From Cristatella mucedo (lineage: Eukaryota; Bryozoa; Phylactolaemata; Cristatellidae): a stretch of 64,000 nucleotides of DNA. Each line of letters starts with the position of its first letter. Position 1 is the stretch's first letter. The notes under the pieces were generated by a model. The model ran no database searches, was not told the DNA's origin, and saw only the letters and a program-made list of their open reading frames with translations. Both the position numbers and the translations under genes were made by a program. This document shows, in pieces, positions 1 through 11,168 of this stretch. The stretch covers positions 1,813,501 through 1,877,500 of the forward strand of contig WPIO01000078.1 in assembly GCA_009760855.2 (NCBI GenBank), written 5' to 3'.

Positions 1-48
1 ACCCACGACCTCAGACCGAGGTAATACTGCAAAGCAACGGATTATGCC
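1..48 (-). repeat. SINE-1 fragment (tRNA-like part)
   Basis: The window opens with the reverse complement of the SINE-1 B-box region (ACCCACGACCTC, then a short GCAAAGCAAC), matching the copies at 13008-13192 and 40028-40195. It is too short to delimit further. Confidence 0.45.
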
Positions 49-71
49 AGTGTTCGGTCTGCAATAATAGT

Positions 72-345
72 CATAATAATACTCTTGATAAATCGCCCTC
101 AGGGAACTCAATCTCTTTCTAGGCGCTTTACATTTGCTGCAAAGGGAAACGCGATTGAATGATGAGTAATATCATACTTGATAAACAACATGAATAACAT
201 GGTTAGTGGCAACATGCACAGTGTCAGCACGCATAAGCACATCAAGGATGAATCACAGGGACCCACTAAATGCTGTCCTAAATAGGTGCATTTTTAAGTT
301 CTTTTTAAATGTGGTCAAGTGATGGGATGTTCTGACGCAAGTCGG
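72..345 (-). mobile_element. LINE-A 3' fragment
   Basis: The AAT-rich stretch followed by the conserved LINE-A tail (GCGCCCTCAG ... CTAGGCGCTTTACATTTGC in reverse orientation) marks the 3' end. The antisense 3' UTR and the last codons of the RT ORF follow, until similarity fades near 345. It is 5'-truncated, as usual for LINEs. Confidence 0.75.
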
Positions 346-690
346 GAGTGCATTGCACTCCTATCCAGAGGGCTTAGCGTAGCCAAGGAGAGTTCAAGCC
401 TTGACCTTTCCAGGGCTAGTAAGGCTGAAGTAGGAGACTCGAGCTTGGCGGCATGCCACACCCCTTCTTCGTCGGTCAATTCTTACGTCTCAGCAGAACG
501 CCGATCTTGAGTTTGGGAATGTTCAAAGACTTCTCTTTTTCTCAGGCTGAAGTGTCGCAGTGTGCCAACATCTGACCTGCCGTCTCCCAATAAGCACTGG
601 AATTGCAGAATACGTAGCAAAGTTGAACCAATGCTAATCTCGTGTTGTCTTCTTGTTTTAATTCTTTCTAAAATTCTCTTTCCTTTGCAG

Positions 691-748
691 CATGAGTGAG
701 CCGGCATTTAAGTCAGAGCAGTCGGAAGTTGGTGTAGCTAGCTTACTG
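691..748 (+). CDS. Possible short coding exon (start-codon exon?)
   Basis: A pyrimidine-rich acceptor (CTTTCCTTTGCAG) is followed by one base and an ATG, 19 open codons (MSEPAFKSEQSEVGVASLL) and a consensus donor CTG|GTAAGT. Acceptor, ATG and donor together look like a first coding exon. It is upstream of, and co-oriented with, the eIF4G-like exons, so it could be their N-terminus. Its end phase (0) does not join the 4869 exon (phase 1) directly, so at least one further exon would be needed. No domain can be recognised in 19 residues. Confidence 0.3.
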
Positions 749-1007
749 GTAAGTCATTACGGATTTACTTTAACTGCATTACTGAATTTTTTTTTATTTC
801 TGAGCATTAGTGGCCTAAGCATGTGCGATTTGATGAGCTTAACTGTCGATTTCTGCAGCAACACTGCCACTCGAAGCGGAAGAACTCGCAGTCTCTGCCC
901 CGAGTCGGTCAGCACTCCAGACTAGGCATCTGCCCGTCTACAAATTTCTATTCTTTTAGCTGTTGACCCTCCGTCCTAATCGGCTCTCTCACTCACACAC
1001 ACACAAA

Positions 1008-2137
1008 CAAAATGAATATGTTAAGGTGACATGCACAGGGTAAGCATGCAAATGTGGTTAGTGGCAGCATGCACAGTGTCAGCATGCATAAGCACATTAA
1101 GGACAAATCACAGGGACCCACTAAATGCTGTCCTAAATAGGTGTGTTTTTAAGTTCTTTTTAAATGTGGTCAAGTCAGGGGATGCTCTGACGCAAGTCGG
1201 GAGGGAGTTCCAGGCTTTGGGAGCATGCGAACTAAATGCACGGTCTCCAGAGGATTTGAGGTTTGTACGACGTATTTCTAGACTGTTGGATTCCAAAAAG
1301 CGGGTGGTACGGTGCTTGGCCTGGTGGGGGAGTATATCTGAGAGATAGGCTGGAGCCATAGAATGAAGTGACCTAAAAGTGAGCGACGAAACCTTGAAGT
1401 CAATCCGTTGCTTGACTGGTAGCCAGTGCAGGTCGACGAGAAGTGGTGTAATGTGGCAACTGTGACGTTCACGACAGACAAGCCTAGCTGGAGAGTTTTG
1501 CACCAGCTGCAATCGCCTGATCGCACATGCTGGTGGGCCAGTAAGCAGTGAGTTGCAGAAGTCGAGGCGGAATGTCACGAATGCATGTACCAACTTGGAC
1601 GTGATATCCTTATCTAAACAAGCCCGAATTTTAGCAATGTTATGAAGCTGAAAATAGGCAAATTTGACTGTGAGCTGATATGGTCGTCTAACGAGAGGTC
1701 GCTTTGGAATATGAACCTAGATTTCGAGCTGATTTGACAGGAGATATGCTGGCAGAGCCAATTTTGAGCGTCAGCCTTTCCAATTTCTGAATCACACTGG
1801 GTTTGCCCATAACTAGTAAGTTAGTTTTATCATCGTTTAGTTTTAGAAAATTTGCTGCCATCCATGTGCGGATGTCATCAATGCATGCAGCAAGTGAGTT
1901 GAGAGAATTTGAGGTGCTCGAAGGCTGGGAGGGATCAGAGCAAAGGTACAACTGAGTGTCATCCACATAGAAGTGAAAGCCTAGATTGTGCTTGGCAATC
2001 ACATCTGCAAGAGGGAGAGTATAAACCGTGAAAAGAACCGGACCTAGCACGAAGTCCTGAGGTATTCCATATTTCAGAGGTACCTCTGATGATCTTTGTC
2101 CATTCACGTCAATACTCTGGAGTATCCCACTGAGATA

Positions 2138-2140
<3 letters not shown>
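1008..2140 (-). mobile_element. LINE-A copy with reverse transcriptase fragment
   Basis: On the minus strand the sequence encodes an L2/CR1-type reverse transcriptase. The segment begins at a SYLSG motif, has GIPQDFVLGPVLF (normally GVPQGSVLGP) and a YVDD catalytic box where active elements have YADD, and continues through palm/thumb residues. After a frameshift near 1600-1690 comes the RT C-terminal region (LHWLPVKQRIDFKV, APKAWNSLP, FKKNLKTHLF). The 3' UTR follows toward 1008. Frame breaks and the altered catalytic box show a dead copy. The 5' boundary coincides with the (TC)n tract. Confidence 0.88.

Positions 2141-2182
<42 letters not shown>
2141..2182. repeat. (TC)21 microsatellite
   Basis: Pure dinucleotide tract abutting the RT fragment of the adjoining LINE-A copy. 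On the coding strand it reads (GA)n directly before the SYLSG codons. Confidence 0.95.
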
Positions 2183-2185
<3 letters not shown>

Positions 2186-2783
2186 CATACTTTCAGGCTA
2201 TAATGTGTAGCTGTAGTAGTGCTCTTTCCTGCAGTCCTCCCGATAGAATCGCAGTCCTTCTAGCCAGAGTGCTCTAGCTGGTTAAGTGTTTTGGCCACTC
2301 CTGACTGACTTGGCTAGTCTGAAGGTGTTAACACCTTAAATGATATGGCGATATTGAGATCAATCTTCGTTCATGTGGTAATGCAGAATAGCATTATGGG
2401 TCTGTCACTGCTGCAGAATGCTTAGAGCATTGTTTGGAAGCCTATACTGCATAAGGGCACCGGCGTTGTTTTAGATTGATTCGATTACCATGCCTGCCCA
2501 AACTAACCACTGTTTACTCAGCCTGACTGGCCGATAGCAGTTAGCTGCATGCTCACCTCCTCCTGTTCAATAAGGGACCTCGAGGGAGGGGAAGACTGGC
2601 CCATCACAGTAGACAGCAGGTGGCGTCAGGCGCAGGTCGAGCCCCCATTGTGTCCTCCCACCTCGGGCGTCCCTCACTTGCTGCCGTCCACCACAGCTAC
2701 TGCTGGTCGTCAATGGGCTAGCGACTCGGACTGACCGACTAAGCATACTGAACACCTAGAGCCACCACCACCAAGCTACTTGG
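2183..2783. other. Non-coding stretch, nothing recognised
   Basis: No convincing coding exon, RNA gene or named repeat was seen. The short open frames at 2549-2755 overlap on opposite strands and have no splice context. Confidence 0.4.
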
Positions 2784-3418
2784 CTGGGCTACCAAAGAAA
2801 GCTATTATGCCACTACAGCAGACTATGAATATGGCTGCAAGGCTGGTCTTCAAGTCCCAGCGGTTTGAGCACGTGTCACCTCTGCTGAAAGAGCTAGGAT
2901 GGTTGCCGGTTGAGCAAAGGGTACAGAGCCAAGTTCTTACGCTGACCCACAAGGCCCGCCACGGCTTGGCTCCTTCGTACCTAGCTGAACTGCTGCATCA
3001 GTTTCAGCCTGTTCGCGCCCTCAGGTCCTGTGTGAACAATAAATTAGCTGTCCCATTCCTCCACTAAGACAGTTGGCTACAGAAGCTTTAGCTCTGCAGG
3101 TCCTAGACTGTGGAACTCGCTTCCACAATTCTTACGGAACGACATCTACTCTCCAACTGCCGACTATGGCACATCTTTTTCAGCGGTCCTGAACTGCTGC
3201 TTCTATGCTACTCACTACCTCAACTGCTCTCCTAACTCTGCTATGCTTCCCAATTTCTCTTTGTTGCATGAGACGAAGTCTGTTGGCTACCGAATGCGTA
3301 CCGAAAGCCGCTTAGGCTGTGAGTGCGCTATACAAAACTCTCCTGTGTAACACCCACATAGTCTTTATGCCTTTGTGGAGTTACTGACGCAGATACATTA
3401 CATTACTTAGTTGCACAA
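2784..3418 (+). mobile_element. LINE-B 3' fragment (L2-like)
   Basis: The plus strand encodes the C-terminal part of a second L2-like RT (AGLPKKAIMPLQ, LKELGWLPVEQRV, ARHGLAPSYLAELL). A frame break follows, then a 3' UTR ending in GCTATACAAAACTC and a TTACATTAC tail. It aligns with 9665-10140 and 47425-49715. The tail differs from the (ATT)n of LINE-A, so this is a separate family. Confidence 0.8.
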
Positions 3419-3469
3419 TAGGAGCAAGCGTAAGCAAGCAAATAGGACAAGTTACGTGGACAAAGCCTT

Positions 3470-3558
3470 CCTTTTGCAGCAAATGTAAAGTGCCTAGAAA
3501 GAGACTGAGTTCTCTGAGTGTGCTTTATCAAGTGTATTACTATTACATTATTATTAAA
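3470..3558 (+). mobile_element. LINE-A 3' end fragment
   Basis: CTTTTGCAGCAAATGTAAAG, the tail stem-loop (GTGCCTAGAAAGAGAC / GTTCTCTGAG) and an ATT-rich tail define a short 3' end. Confidence 0.75.
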
Positions 3559-3582
3559 GCCAAATGCCGTGGCATACGAGTT

Positions 3583-4045
3583 TGGGTTTTTAGCCTTTTT
3601 TCAGCATCTGTCAAGTCAGTGGACGTCGTGACGTCAGTTAGCAGAAAGTTGCCGACTTTAGGTGCATAGGATTGTGATGCAGATCACTGATCGCACGGTT
3701 TGCAAAGGCTTCGAGGTTGGTTGAAGGCACAGCCTAAACGAGCAGCCAGACTAAAAAGAGCGCAGACTGTCACGTGGAGTGGAAGCTTCAGGAAGTTCAA
3801 ATGGGTGAGCCCGAGCAATGAGAATGAAGGGAGCTAAAAGTGAGAGCGCTCGACCTCGAAGTCGGTTGTTGCTTCTTGATGAGCAGCGTGCTGTACTAGG
3901 TGAGTACTGAAGAAAGTAGTGCTCTTTGGCAAGCTTCGAGCCAACGTCGAAGGCCTCCAAAGAGCTTGCTTCGTGCACGGCAGTGAGCAACTGCGGCGCA
4001 CGAAGCATCTCATCCGATAAGAAAGAAACCAATGGGCCGTATACC
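3583..4045 (-). mobile_element. Degenerate LINE-A RT C-terminus
   Basis: Read on the minus strand, frame-shifted pieces of the RT C-terminal region are visible, including LAPFILIA where intact copies have LAPAYLS. It is more diverged than neighbouring copies, so probably older. Confidence 0.55.
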
Positions 4046-4868
4046 AGTCCGTTGGACCCCAGATATCGTCGTTAGGTAAGAATGACCCGTGGCTTGCCGT
4101 CTTGAGGGCCAGTCTGTTCGATCCTATTCGTCTTGAACACGTGGCAGGTCAATAGATGTGAATCTGAAATGCCTGATTATTTCGGCATGTGTAGACTGCA
4201 AGAAGTATCGAGCTGAATTTCCTGCCCAATCGAAGCTATTGGAGATCTTATAAATGACCCGAGCTTGCTTGATATTAAGGGTTTCAGTTCAATATTTGTG
4301 CTGTCGTAAATTAAATATGTACATTGTATCCTAGTTGACATTAACTATATTGATCAAAATACGTTAAGTTACTACGAATGTTAAGCCCGGTTTGCAATGT
4401 CTTTCTAAACAACAGTACTGCTATTATGTGGAATCTTTTCTGATTTGACAAGGTCATGAAAGGTGCCATCTTTGTTCTTCTTATGCATAGTTTCTCAGTA
4501 TTTCTGCTGCCTAGTGCTCGCTTTTCTTAGCATTAGCTCCTGTTCAATCCTTAGGTAGTAAGCAATTTCTAACCCTGCAACACTCATGCACAGGAGCATG
4601 CAATTTACCTTTTGTGCTGTTTTTGGAGCAACCTGCGAGCAGCCGTATGTGCTGATCGTGACGGTTGCGATCGTGGCGAGTGCATGACAAGAAATAGATG
4701 CAGCTGCTTGCTGAACATCTAAATGGAAGCTAAGGAAGGCTGCCAGAAACTCGGTTATTCAAGCAATGAGACACAGCCGACTTTAGTCACACACGCACTC
4801 TCTCTTCGCGGCGCATGAACAGGAGGAGGCGGGAGAGGCTGCCGCCCCTGAGGCCTCTCGATCAGCAG
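4046..4868. other. Non-coding stretch upstream of eIF4G-like exons
   Basis: AT-moderate sequence without a supported exon or repeat. It could be intronic if the exon at 691 belongs to the same transcript. Pyrimidine-rich sequence near 4798-4806 precedes an in-frame-open ATG region. Confidence 0.35.
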
Positions 4869-5024
4869 CGACACTACACAGGGCGACCGACATGGGTGTG
4901 GCAGAATCAGCTGCTCTCGTCGTCGAGGCTAGCGCAGCTTCGGCGTGCTCCGATGGCCAAGTTGCTCAAGGGGCAGACGTTGCTGCTGAGAGCAGTGCCG
5001 GAAGTGAGCCGGAGGGAAACCCAG
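4869..5024 (+). CDS. EIF4G-like: eIF4G-like: Ala/Ser-rich linker exon
   Basis: An open frame containing MGVAESAALVVEASAAS ... SEPEGNP ends at the donor CCCAG|GTACAG in phase 1. The next exon (6041) begins with the two bases needed to finish that codon, so the splice joins this acidic Ala/Ser linker in frame to the eIF4E-binding motif. Low-complexity linkers of this kind flank the eIF4E site in eIF4G proteins, but the sequence itself is not diagnostic. The 5' limit is uncertain: the acceptor after TCAGCAG is used here, and the in-frame ATG at 4892 has a good start context (G at -3 and +4) and could be a true start. Confidence 0.5.
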
Positions 5025-5518
5025 GTACAGGCGCCTGCCAGCCTCATGCTTGGCAGTTTGGTGCGCACCGATGGTGGCCAGCCATTCGCATAGGTAGGAT
5101 TGTTTCATTTTTGACAAGTCTGATGAGCTTAAAAAAAGTTTGCAGCTGTTTCGCACTTTTATCGCCAGGTCGTAGAAAGTGGGATAGAGTAAAAAGCTTG
5201 TGGTGTCCAAACGGACTCCGATAAGTGGCTTTGTTTTCTGCTGCCGTACATTGCATCGGTTTTAAAGCCACCGCAGCCACGTGTGCTCGCATTGCCTGCA
5301 AAGAAGTAGACGTGAAGGTCAACGTAGGTGAGCTTTGGGAGGAATCTTGAGCTACTCCTATGCAAGCAAGCACTTTGCCAGACAACTAGACTTGACTTAC
5401 TAATACATTATTGAATGCATACGCCTGGCGACCGGGATTAAGTGCTGGCAAACATTTGCTGGTGAGCAGCCAATCTTTCCAGCGCTCGGCTCGTGTGTGA
5501 AAGCATTGTCGTCATCTT

Positions 5519-5520
<2 letters not shown>

Positions 5521-5586
<66 letters not shown>
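5521..5586. repeat. (TC)33 microsatellite
   Basis: Pure dinucleotide tract in the presumed intron between the linker exon and the eIF4E-binding exon. CACTC-rich imperfect sequence continues to about 5670. Confidence 0.95.
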
Positions 5587-5590
<4 letters not shown>

Positions 5591-6040
5591 TGTCAATCAC
5601 TCCCTAAATCAATCACTCTCTCACTCATTCATTCACCCTCTCCCACTCCTACTCTCCTTCACTCTTATTCACTGAACCGAGGCTAATTTAACTATACTTA
5701 TGAACAAAAATTATTTCCAACTAAAATGATGGTGTATGTGAATTTTTGGGGAGTCTAGCTTCCTACAAGCACTAGTGTTACAGGTCTATGCCAGCTCTTC
5801 TGCTGCATAGCTGCGATGAGAAGATGAAGGAGGAGATACAAGATCTAGCGGGGCTCCCTTTGATGTCAGGTCACCGGCTTTCTGGGCTCACCATTCGCTA
5901 GTGGTACCATAAGGCCACAGAGCCGGCAGCTCACTCTTTAGTTAAGCCGGGTGCCCAGTCCAGCGAGCTGCTCTCTACTGCTAGCCCACGGCTGACCTGC
6001 TGCGCACGAAGCATCCTCTGAACGCTTTTTTTTTCGTTAG

Positions 6041-6156
6041 CGCCTACTCTGACAAAGATGCTGACGTATGACCGGGATTTTCTTATCGGCATTCGATTCA
6101 GTAAGCTGTCTCTAGCAATGCCGAAGGATCTTCTTAAGGCCGGTGTTCTGGCAAAT
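6041..6156 (+). CDS. EIF4G-like: eIF4G-like: eIF4E-binding exon
   Basis: A strong acceptor (CTTTTTTTTTTCGTTAG) and a GTGAGT donor bound a 116-nt exon read as PTLTKMLTYDRDFLIGIRF, then SKLSLAMPKDLLKAGVLAN. TYDRDFLIG fits the canonical eIF4E-binding motif YxxxxL(hydrophobic); animal eIF4G has YDREFLLGF at this place, followed by a proline/leucine segment like the MPKDL seen here. The motif docks the scaffold on the dorsal face of the cap-binding protein eIF4E, linking the mRNA 5' cap to the eIF4A helicase and eIF3. The exon starts with two bases of a split codon and ends in phase 0. An open frame on the opposite strand (5931-6467) is a shadow. Confidence 0.85.
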
Positions 6157-7299
6157 GTGAGTGCAGCAGTGCGTCTGCTATTGCCTGCCGCTGCTTGCTT
6201 GTCACAACCGTAGCCCTTTCGCTGTCCTTGACTTTGACGCCTCGTGTAAGTGAAGGCGTCGTCGTTCAGCCGTGGACCGGAGGTGAGTGGTTTAGTTTGT
6301 AAACCGTGAGTCACCAAATGCCCTCTGCCCTGCAACCACGTGGTAGAGTGAGAATCTTTCGCCTCTGTAGTCGGGCTACGGTCTGGGCGCTGCCTCTGCC
6401 TTGTCACCTGGGCAAGCGCTGAGCCGAGTGAGCTATCAAGGCTCCTTCCTCCCGCTCTCAGCACCAACAGTCTGCCACATTGAATGGCTGCTAAGCTACC
6501 AGAGCCTTGTCCAGGATTGGGTTAAAGGTTATGCGATTCCACAGCCTCACTGTTTATAGCAGCAGAAGAGCCTAAACGGCTGCCGCCAATGCTGGCATTA
6601 CGTCCACTGAAGCGCGCTCGAGCCCACGACCCGGGTCGCGAAAAGACCGAGCACCTTGGCCCTGGGCTGCAAAGCGTGCTCGCAAGCGAAATCCATCGGG
6701 CGAAGCGGCCACTCCGGCTGCACCGGCGCTCAAACTTTACGCTTTCAATTTCGAGCTCAGTCGATTTTAGTGAAAGCTACCTCTATTAGCAGCCGGTATC
6801 AGAGCACTGCACTAAGAAAGGTCAGCGAGCTTGGCGACAAGGCACACTAAACCTTTAGAAAACAGTTATGGTGCCTAGCAAATTTAGAGCGCTTTTGAGC
6901 AGGATCGTTGACTGACAGTGAGGTTTTTTCTGCCCGCGCTCCTCCCGAGGTCTGCCTGTCTCGTGCTCCTTTGTTCCTTCTCCGGCTGCCGAAGCAGATT
7001 TCATCGCTTGTGCCACGACAGCTGCCTGTTCTTCCAGCTCAGCGTTCCTGCCGTGCAAGTCACTGCACTCGAACGTCACGGGCGCATGTGACAGCAGCAA
7101 CGCTGTCACGCACGGTTGCACCCTACGGATTCTGCACGATTATCTATCGCGAGGCGGAAGGAGGCAGTGACTGGCAGCTTGGTCAGAATCGCCTGACTTC
7201 TCTCAGACCAGGCTCTAGTATTGTTCGTGTAGGGGTGCATGCAAGAGACCCTCTTTTGCCCCTTAAATGGCAGCAGCCAGCCCTATTTGGTTCCTACAG
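6157..7299. other. Presumed intron; weak SINE-1-like remnant
   Basis: No exon is supported here. Near 6533-6600, on the minus strand, short matches to the SINE-1 3' half occur (ACAGCCTC, GCAGAAGAGCC, ACGGCTG), but the tRNA-like head is missing. Confidence 0.4.
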
Positions 7300-7413
7300 A
7301 TATTGTGGCTGGATCAGTCGGAATTTTCTGCTGATTGCGATCGCCGATCGCGTGAAGCTGCTTTGGCGATATGCAAGTTTACATCCGGATATGTGAAAAG
7401 TCAGACGAAACAG
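7300..7413 (+). CDS. Possible eIF4G-like exon, phase 0-0
   Basis: TTCCTACAG and CAG|GTGAGC bound 38 open codons (contains LWLDQSEFSADC and SREAALAICKF). Only one frame is open. Both boundaries are phase 0, so it can follow the eIF4E-binding exon (ends phase 0) and precede the MIF4G-side exon at 28981 (starts phase 0). It cannot precede the MA3 exon at 8575, which needs phase 2. The peptide is not recognisable, so this is splice-signal evidence only. Confidence 0.4.
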
Positions 7414-7915
7414 GTGAGCCTGGTTGCCTGCTCATCGGTACGTTTCAAGCCTACGACAGAAGCTCTCGACGACAGCTCGTCGTTCGTTCTGCTGCGATCC
7501 GTGTCAATGACCGTGACCGTAGTCTTGCTGTTTGTGATATGATCCCCGATCAGTGACCACGAACAGCTGCGCTAGTGAATGGCTGTACACTTTGCTATAC
7601 TTACCGAGCTAGGGTCGGGCCTATACAGATCGAACGAGCCGTGTTTATGGCACAATGATGACTGCGTCTGACCTCAACGTACTACTTTTCGTGTCTAACT
7701 ATCCTTGCTTTCAGTTTTTGTTCTGTTTGCCGTAGAAGAAAATTACGTCACCAAAGGTTGCTGCTGCAGGGCTCTCTGCTTATGCCAGGCAAGTACCTAG
7801 CTTGAGCAAGTGCTTTCACAGCTGCTCGGAAAAGCTAAGGGCAAACGAGCAACCTGCCTCAGTGCCAAGACCACTGGCTCGCCCAGCAAATAGGATTCGC
7901 TGGAGGAATGCCAGG

Positions 7916-8438
<523 letters not shown>

Positions 8439-8574
8439 ACTTTACTTCCACGCTTTTGGCAGAGTAGCAGTTGCCTGCTCGATCTGCAGCCTGCTCGATC
8501 TGCAGGACACCTGGTTTTGCCAACGGAAGGTTAGCTTTTTGTCGAGTAGAATGTTCGGCTGTAACTTGCCTTAG

Positions 8575-8745
8575 ACGTCCTGACGATCTGAAGGAGCTTC
8601 AGAGGCAAGAGAATGCTTACGCTCTCGTGCGGTACCTGATGCTGACAGCGCTGAGGTGCTCTGCACACGAGCAGAGACAGATCGAGCAGCTGCTCTGCGA
8701 GCTGATCAGGATCGGCATCGTCACTCACCAGTCGTTCAGGAAAGG
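8575..8745 (+). CDS. EIF4G-like: eIF4G-like: MA3 domain, first part
   Basis: After the acceptor GTAACTTGCCTTAG comes one base and then RPDDLKELQRQENAYALVRY ... EQRQIEQLLCELIRIGIVTH QSFRKG. The helical pattern and spacing match the MA3 domain of animal eIF4G (EL..P....FV.....TLE.SA..R....QLL..L...G..S...) without gaps for about 50 residues. MA3 provides the second eIF4A-binding surface. The exon begins needing two bases from the previous exon, which the MIF4G end at 32408 supplies (CG + A = Arg). The donor is AAAGG|GTGAGC (phase 2), but the following exon requires phase 1; one G fewer in the GGG run would restore both the frame and a consensus AAAG|GTGAGC. Confidence 0.72.
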
Positions 8746-8906
8746 GTGAGCATCGGCTCATCGGCTGAGCTCTGACTCAGACTGAGCGAGCAGGCGGTGC
8801 AGCGCCAGAGCAGCGAGCTGGTCAGGCTGGCTGCCTGCTTTTCGTTCTGGTGGGAAGCGCAGCCGAACGTTTTAATCGGAGAATTGTCACTCCCCAGAAC
8901 CTGCAG

Positions 8907-9202
8907 CCTTCCAACGACTCTGTAGGCTGCTGGAAGCGCTGGGCATCGCCGCAGAGCCGGCTACAGCACAACCGGCTTCGTGGCCCCGGTTCGCCGAGCT
9001 CCTGGCAGCGACTGTGCCGCTGCAGCTGCGGCAGCAGCTCGGGCAGCCGGTCGGATCGCTTCCGGAATCTTCAGTTGTCACGCCTCCACACTCGTGCTCT
9101 CGTGGACACTCCGCTGACCAGCCGGACCGGTCTGCAAATGAGGCTTGTGGTGCGTGTTCTAGCACTCCTTCTACAGAGCTGTGTAATGAGAAAAACGCTG
9201 CC
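8907..9202 (+). CDS. EIF4G-like: eIF4G-like: MA3 domain, second part
   Basis: Acceptor CCTGCAG; frame reads FQRLCRLLEALGI, a short linker and WPRFAELLAATVPLQLRQQ, then a Ser/Pro/Cys-rich segment ending NEKNAA at GCC|GTAAGT (phase 0). The first 50 residues match the second half of MA3 (..F..LLE.L.DL..D.P.A...L..L). Together with 8575-8745 this gives an almost complete MA3. The frame is offset by one base relative to the upstream exon as printed. Confidence 0.68.
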
Positions 9203-9276
9203 GTAAGTGCAAGATTCTGTATGCTTTCTTTACACTGGCATTCGAGCGCTTTACTGCAAGTGAGACTAAGATACCT

Positions 9277-9460
9277 GGTGAGCCGTGATGGCACACTAGG
9301 TAAGGCGGTTGCTTTCACGACCTCGGTCCCGAGGTCGTGGGTTCGATTCCTGCGGTGGGCGATTCTTTATCGCCACTGCAAGCGGTGGTGATAGCCGTAA
9401 AGGCTCTTCTGTCGCTATACAAAAGGAGGCTGTTGAATCAGCTGGGATTTATTTTTCTTA
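9277..9460 (+). mobile_element. SINE-1, near full-length copy
   Basis: It has a tRNA-like head with A box (TGGCACACTAGG) and B box (GGTTCGATTCC), then a body with GCAAGCGGTGGTGATAGCC and GTCGCTATACAAAAGGAGG, and an A/T-rich end. It is the best-preserved of about ten copies in the window. The two boxes are the internal promoter of RNA polymerase III. It is a retroposon rather than a working tRNA gene, because no tRNA 3' end or terminator follows. Confidence 0.85.
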
Positions 9461-9664
9461 GTGAGAGAAATGATGACACTGATAAGGGAAAAGAGAGAGG
9501 GAGAGAGGGAGGAGTGGACTGGAGGTAAGAAAGTAAGCTAGACAAGCCATGTTTGTAGAGGCAGACACACTGCTGTGAGACGACGGGCTGTGATTTTGAG
9601 AGACCTTTTGGATTTTGGAGGATTTGTGTGTCGTCAAGTGGCAGGTTTGAGTGTACCTGTGTAG

Positions 9665-10140
9665 TTCTTATGGTGACTCACAATACCCGCCACAGCTTGG
9701 CTCCTCTATAACTAGTTGAACTGCTTCACCTGCTTCAGCCCTCTTGCGCCCTCAGGTCGTGTACGGACCTGAAATTAGCTGTTCCGTTCCTTCGCTGAAA
9801 GATCGTTGGCGACAGAAGCTTTAGCTCTGCAAGACCTCTACTGTGGAACTCACTTCCACGATTCATACGCAACGACAGCTACTCTTCTGCTGCCGACTGT
9901 GGCACATCCTTTCCTGCCGTTCTGAGCTGCTACTTTCATGTTACTCACTATCTCATCTGCTCTCCTGACTCAGCTATGCTCCTCACTTTCTCTTTGTTGT
10001 GTGAGATGAAGTCTGTTGGCTACCGAATGCGTGCCGAAAGCCGATTAGGTTGTGAGTGCGCTATACAAAACTCTCTGTCGCAACACCCACATAGTCTTTG
10101 TGGAGTTACAGACGGAGATGTGTTACATTACATTAGGTAT
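9665..10140 (+). mobile_element. LINE-B 3' fragment
   Basis: Parallel to 2784-3418: remnants of the RT C-terminus (HSLAPL), the 3' UTR block (GTTGGCTACCGAATGCGTGC, GCGCTATACAAAACTC) and the TTACATTACATTAG tail. Confidence 0.78.
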
Positions 10141-10540
10141 GTGCGCCGGGCAGGAACCTGTAAATTTAAGGTTTAATAATTTGCTAGATTCTGTTGACAG
10201 TTATTTTTGCAGTTTATTTGTAGCTGGCTACTTGCTATGAGTTATTTAAAGCTAGTCGTCTGCATTGAGTGTGAATCAGTCACCATTGCCAGATTGCCAG
10301 CCTGCGTTGCTGCAATGATTGTCTGTGCACACACAGTAGCAGTGTAGCATGTGGTCGAAAGCCTGCAGCAGTTGACGAATGCTACTCGGCTGTGCACTGT
10401 AGGCGGTTCTCACCGCTGGCTGCAGCGAAGAGAATGGCGTATCTTTTCTGGCACTCCCGCTGCACAGTGATGACATGGCCCTGGGCAAGCCGGAGCGAGT
10501 AGGTGGTGAGTAGTGCTGCCTGCATCCACTTCTAAGCTGC

Positions 10541-10562
10541 TGCTGCTGCTGCTGCTGCTGCT
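10541..10562. repeat. Short (CTG)7 tract
   Basis: Short CTG run just upstream of the acceptor at 10583. Its pyrimidines and the following CTCTCCCTTTTCTTG form a polypyrimidine stretch. Confidence 0.9.
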
Positions 10563-10583
10563 CTCCCTTTTCTTGTTTGATAG

Positions 10584-10662
10584 ACCCACCAAGTGTATGC
10601 CTCACTGCCACCACCACCAACACCGCCGCCCCTGCCCGAGGTGCAGCCAGGATTAGGCCAAG
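10584..10662 (+). CDS. EIF4G-like: eIF4G-like: Pro-rich linker exon (between MA3 and W2)
   Basis: A strong acceptor (CCCTTTTCTTGTTTGATAG) is followed by THQVYASLPPPPTPPPLPE and VQPGLGQ, ending CAAG|GTGGCT in phase 1. It starts in phase 0, as the MA3 exon ending at 9202 requires, and its end phase fits the next exon at 14879. A proline-rich linker between MA3 and W2 is plausible but carries no motif. The call rests on phase continuity and splice signals. Confidence 0.5.
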
Positions 10663-10721
10663 GTGGCTGCCAGACGTTGACCTCGCCTCGATCAACGAAT
10701 AACAAACAGTTGGCCGGTCAG

Positions 10722-11168
10722 CACAACATTAGACGGTCCATGCAGTTACTTGCTCCGGCCTATCTTTTTTCGGAAATGCAAGACTTTCTCATCTCGTGCC
10801 TTGCCATGTACTACTCTTTGTTGTGGCTCGAGTTGCTTAGCCTCATGCCTCTGGCCGACCTGTGATCGATCATTTAAAGCCCCTTGTTCGTATGCTTCTA
10901 AAGCCTGGAGCTCACTTCCAGCTGACGACAAGTCGCATCCCCTGACTTGGCTTATCAAAAGATGCTTCTTAACACCCGAAACGTTGCACAGCATTTGCTC
11001 CATCATGTGAGTTTTCCTCTGCTATAGATGCTATATATGCCGACACCGTGCATGTTATCAATGACCAATTTACAAGCTTCCCATCCAGCATATCTAAAGT
11101 CCTAGAATGACATTTAGTTCTCTTAGGGTGATATACAAATGTCCTATTATTATCGCCATTATTAACTC
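10722..11168 (+). mobile_element. LINE-A 3' fragment (diverged)
   Basis: Degenerate RT C-terminus (SYASKAWSSLP where good copies have SYAPKAWNSLP), 3' UTR, a tail with CTTAGGGTGATATACAAATG, and an ATTATTAT end. Confidence 0.65.

Noticed and set aside
5931-6467. 178-codon minus-strand ORF
   Set aside because: Antisense shadow covering the eIF4E-binding exon; its peptide shows no motif, while the + strand has a family motif and splice sites.
9277-9360. tRNA gene
   Set aside because: A and B boxes are present, but the sequence continues into a SINE body found in about ten copies and has no tRNA 3' end or Pol III terminator.
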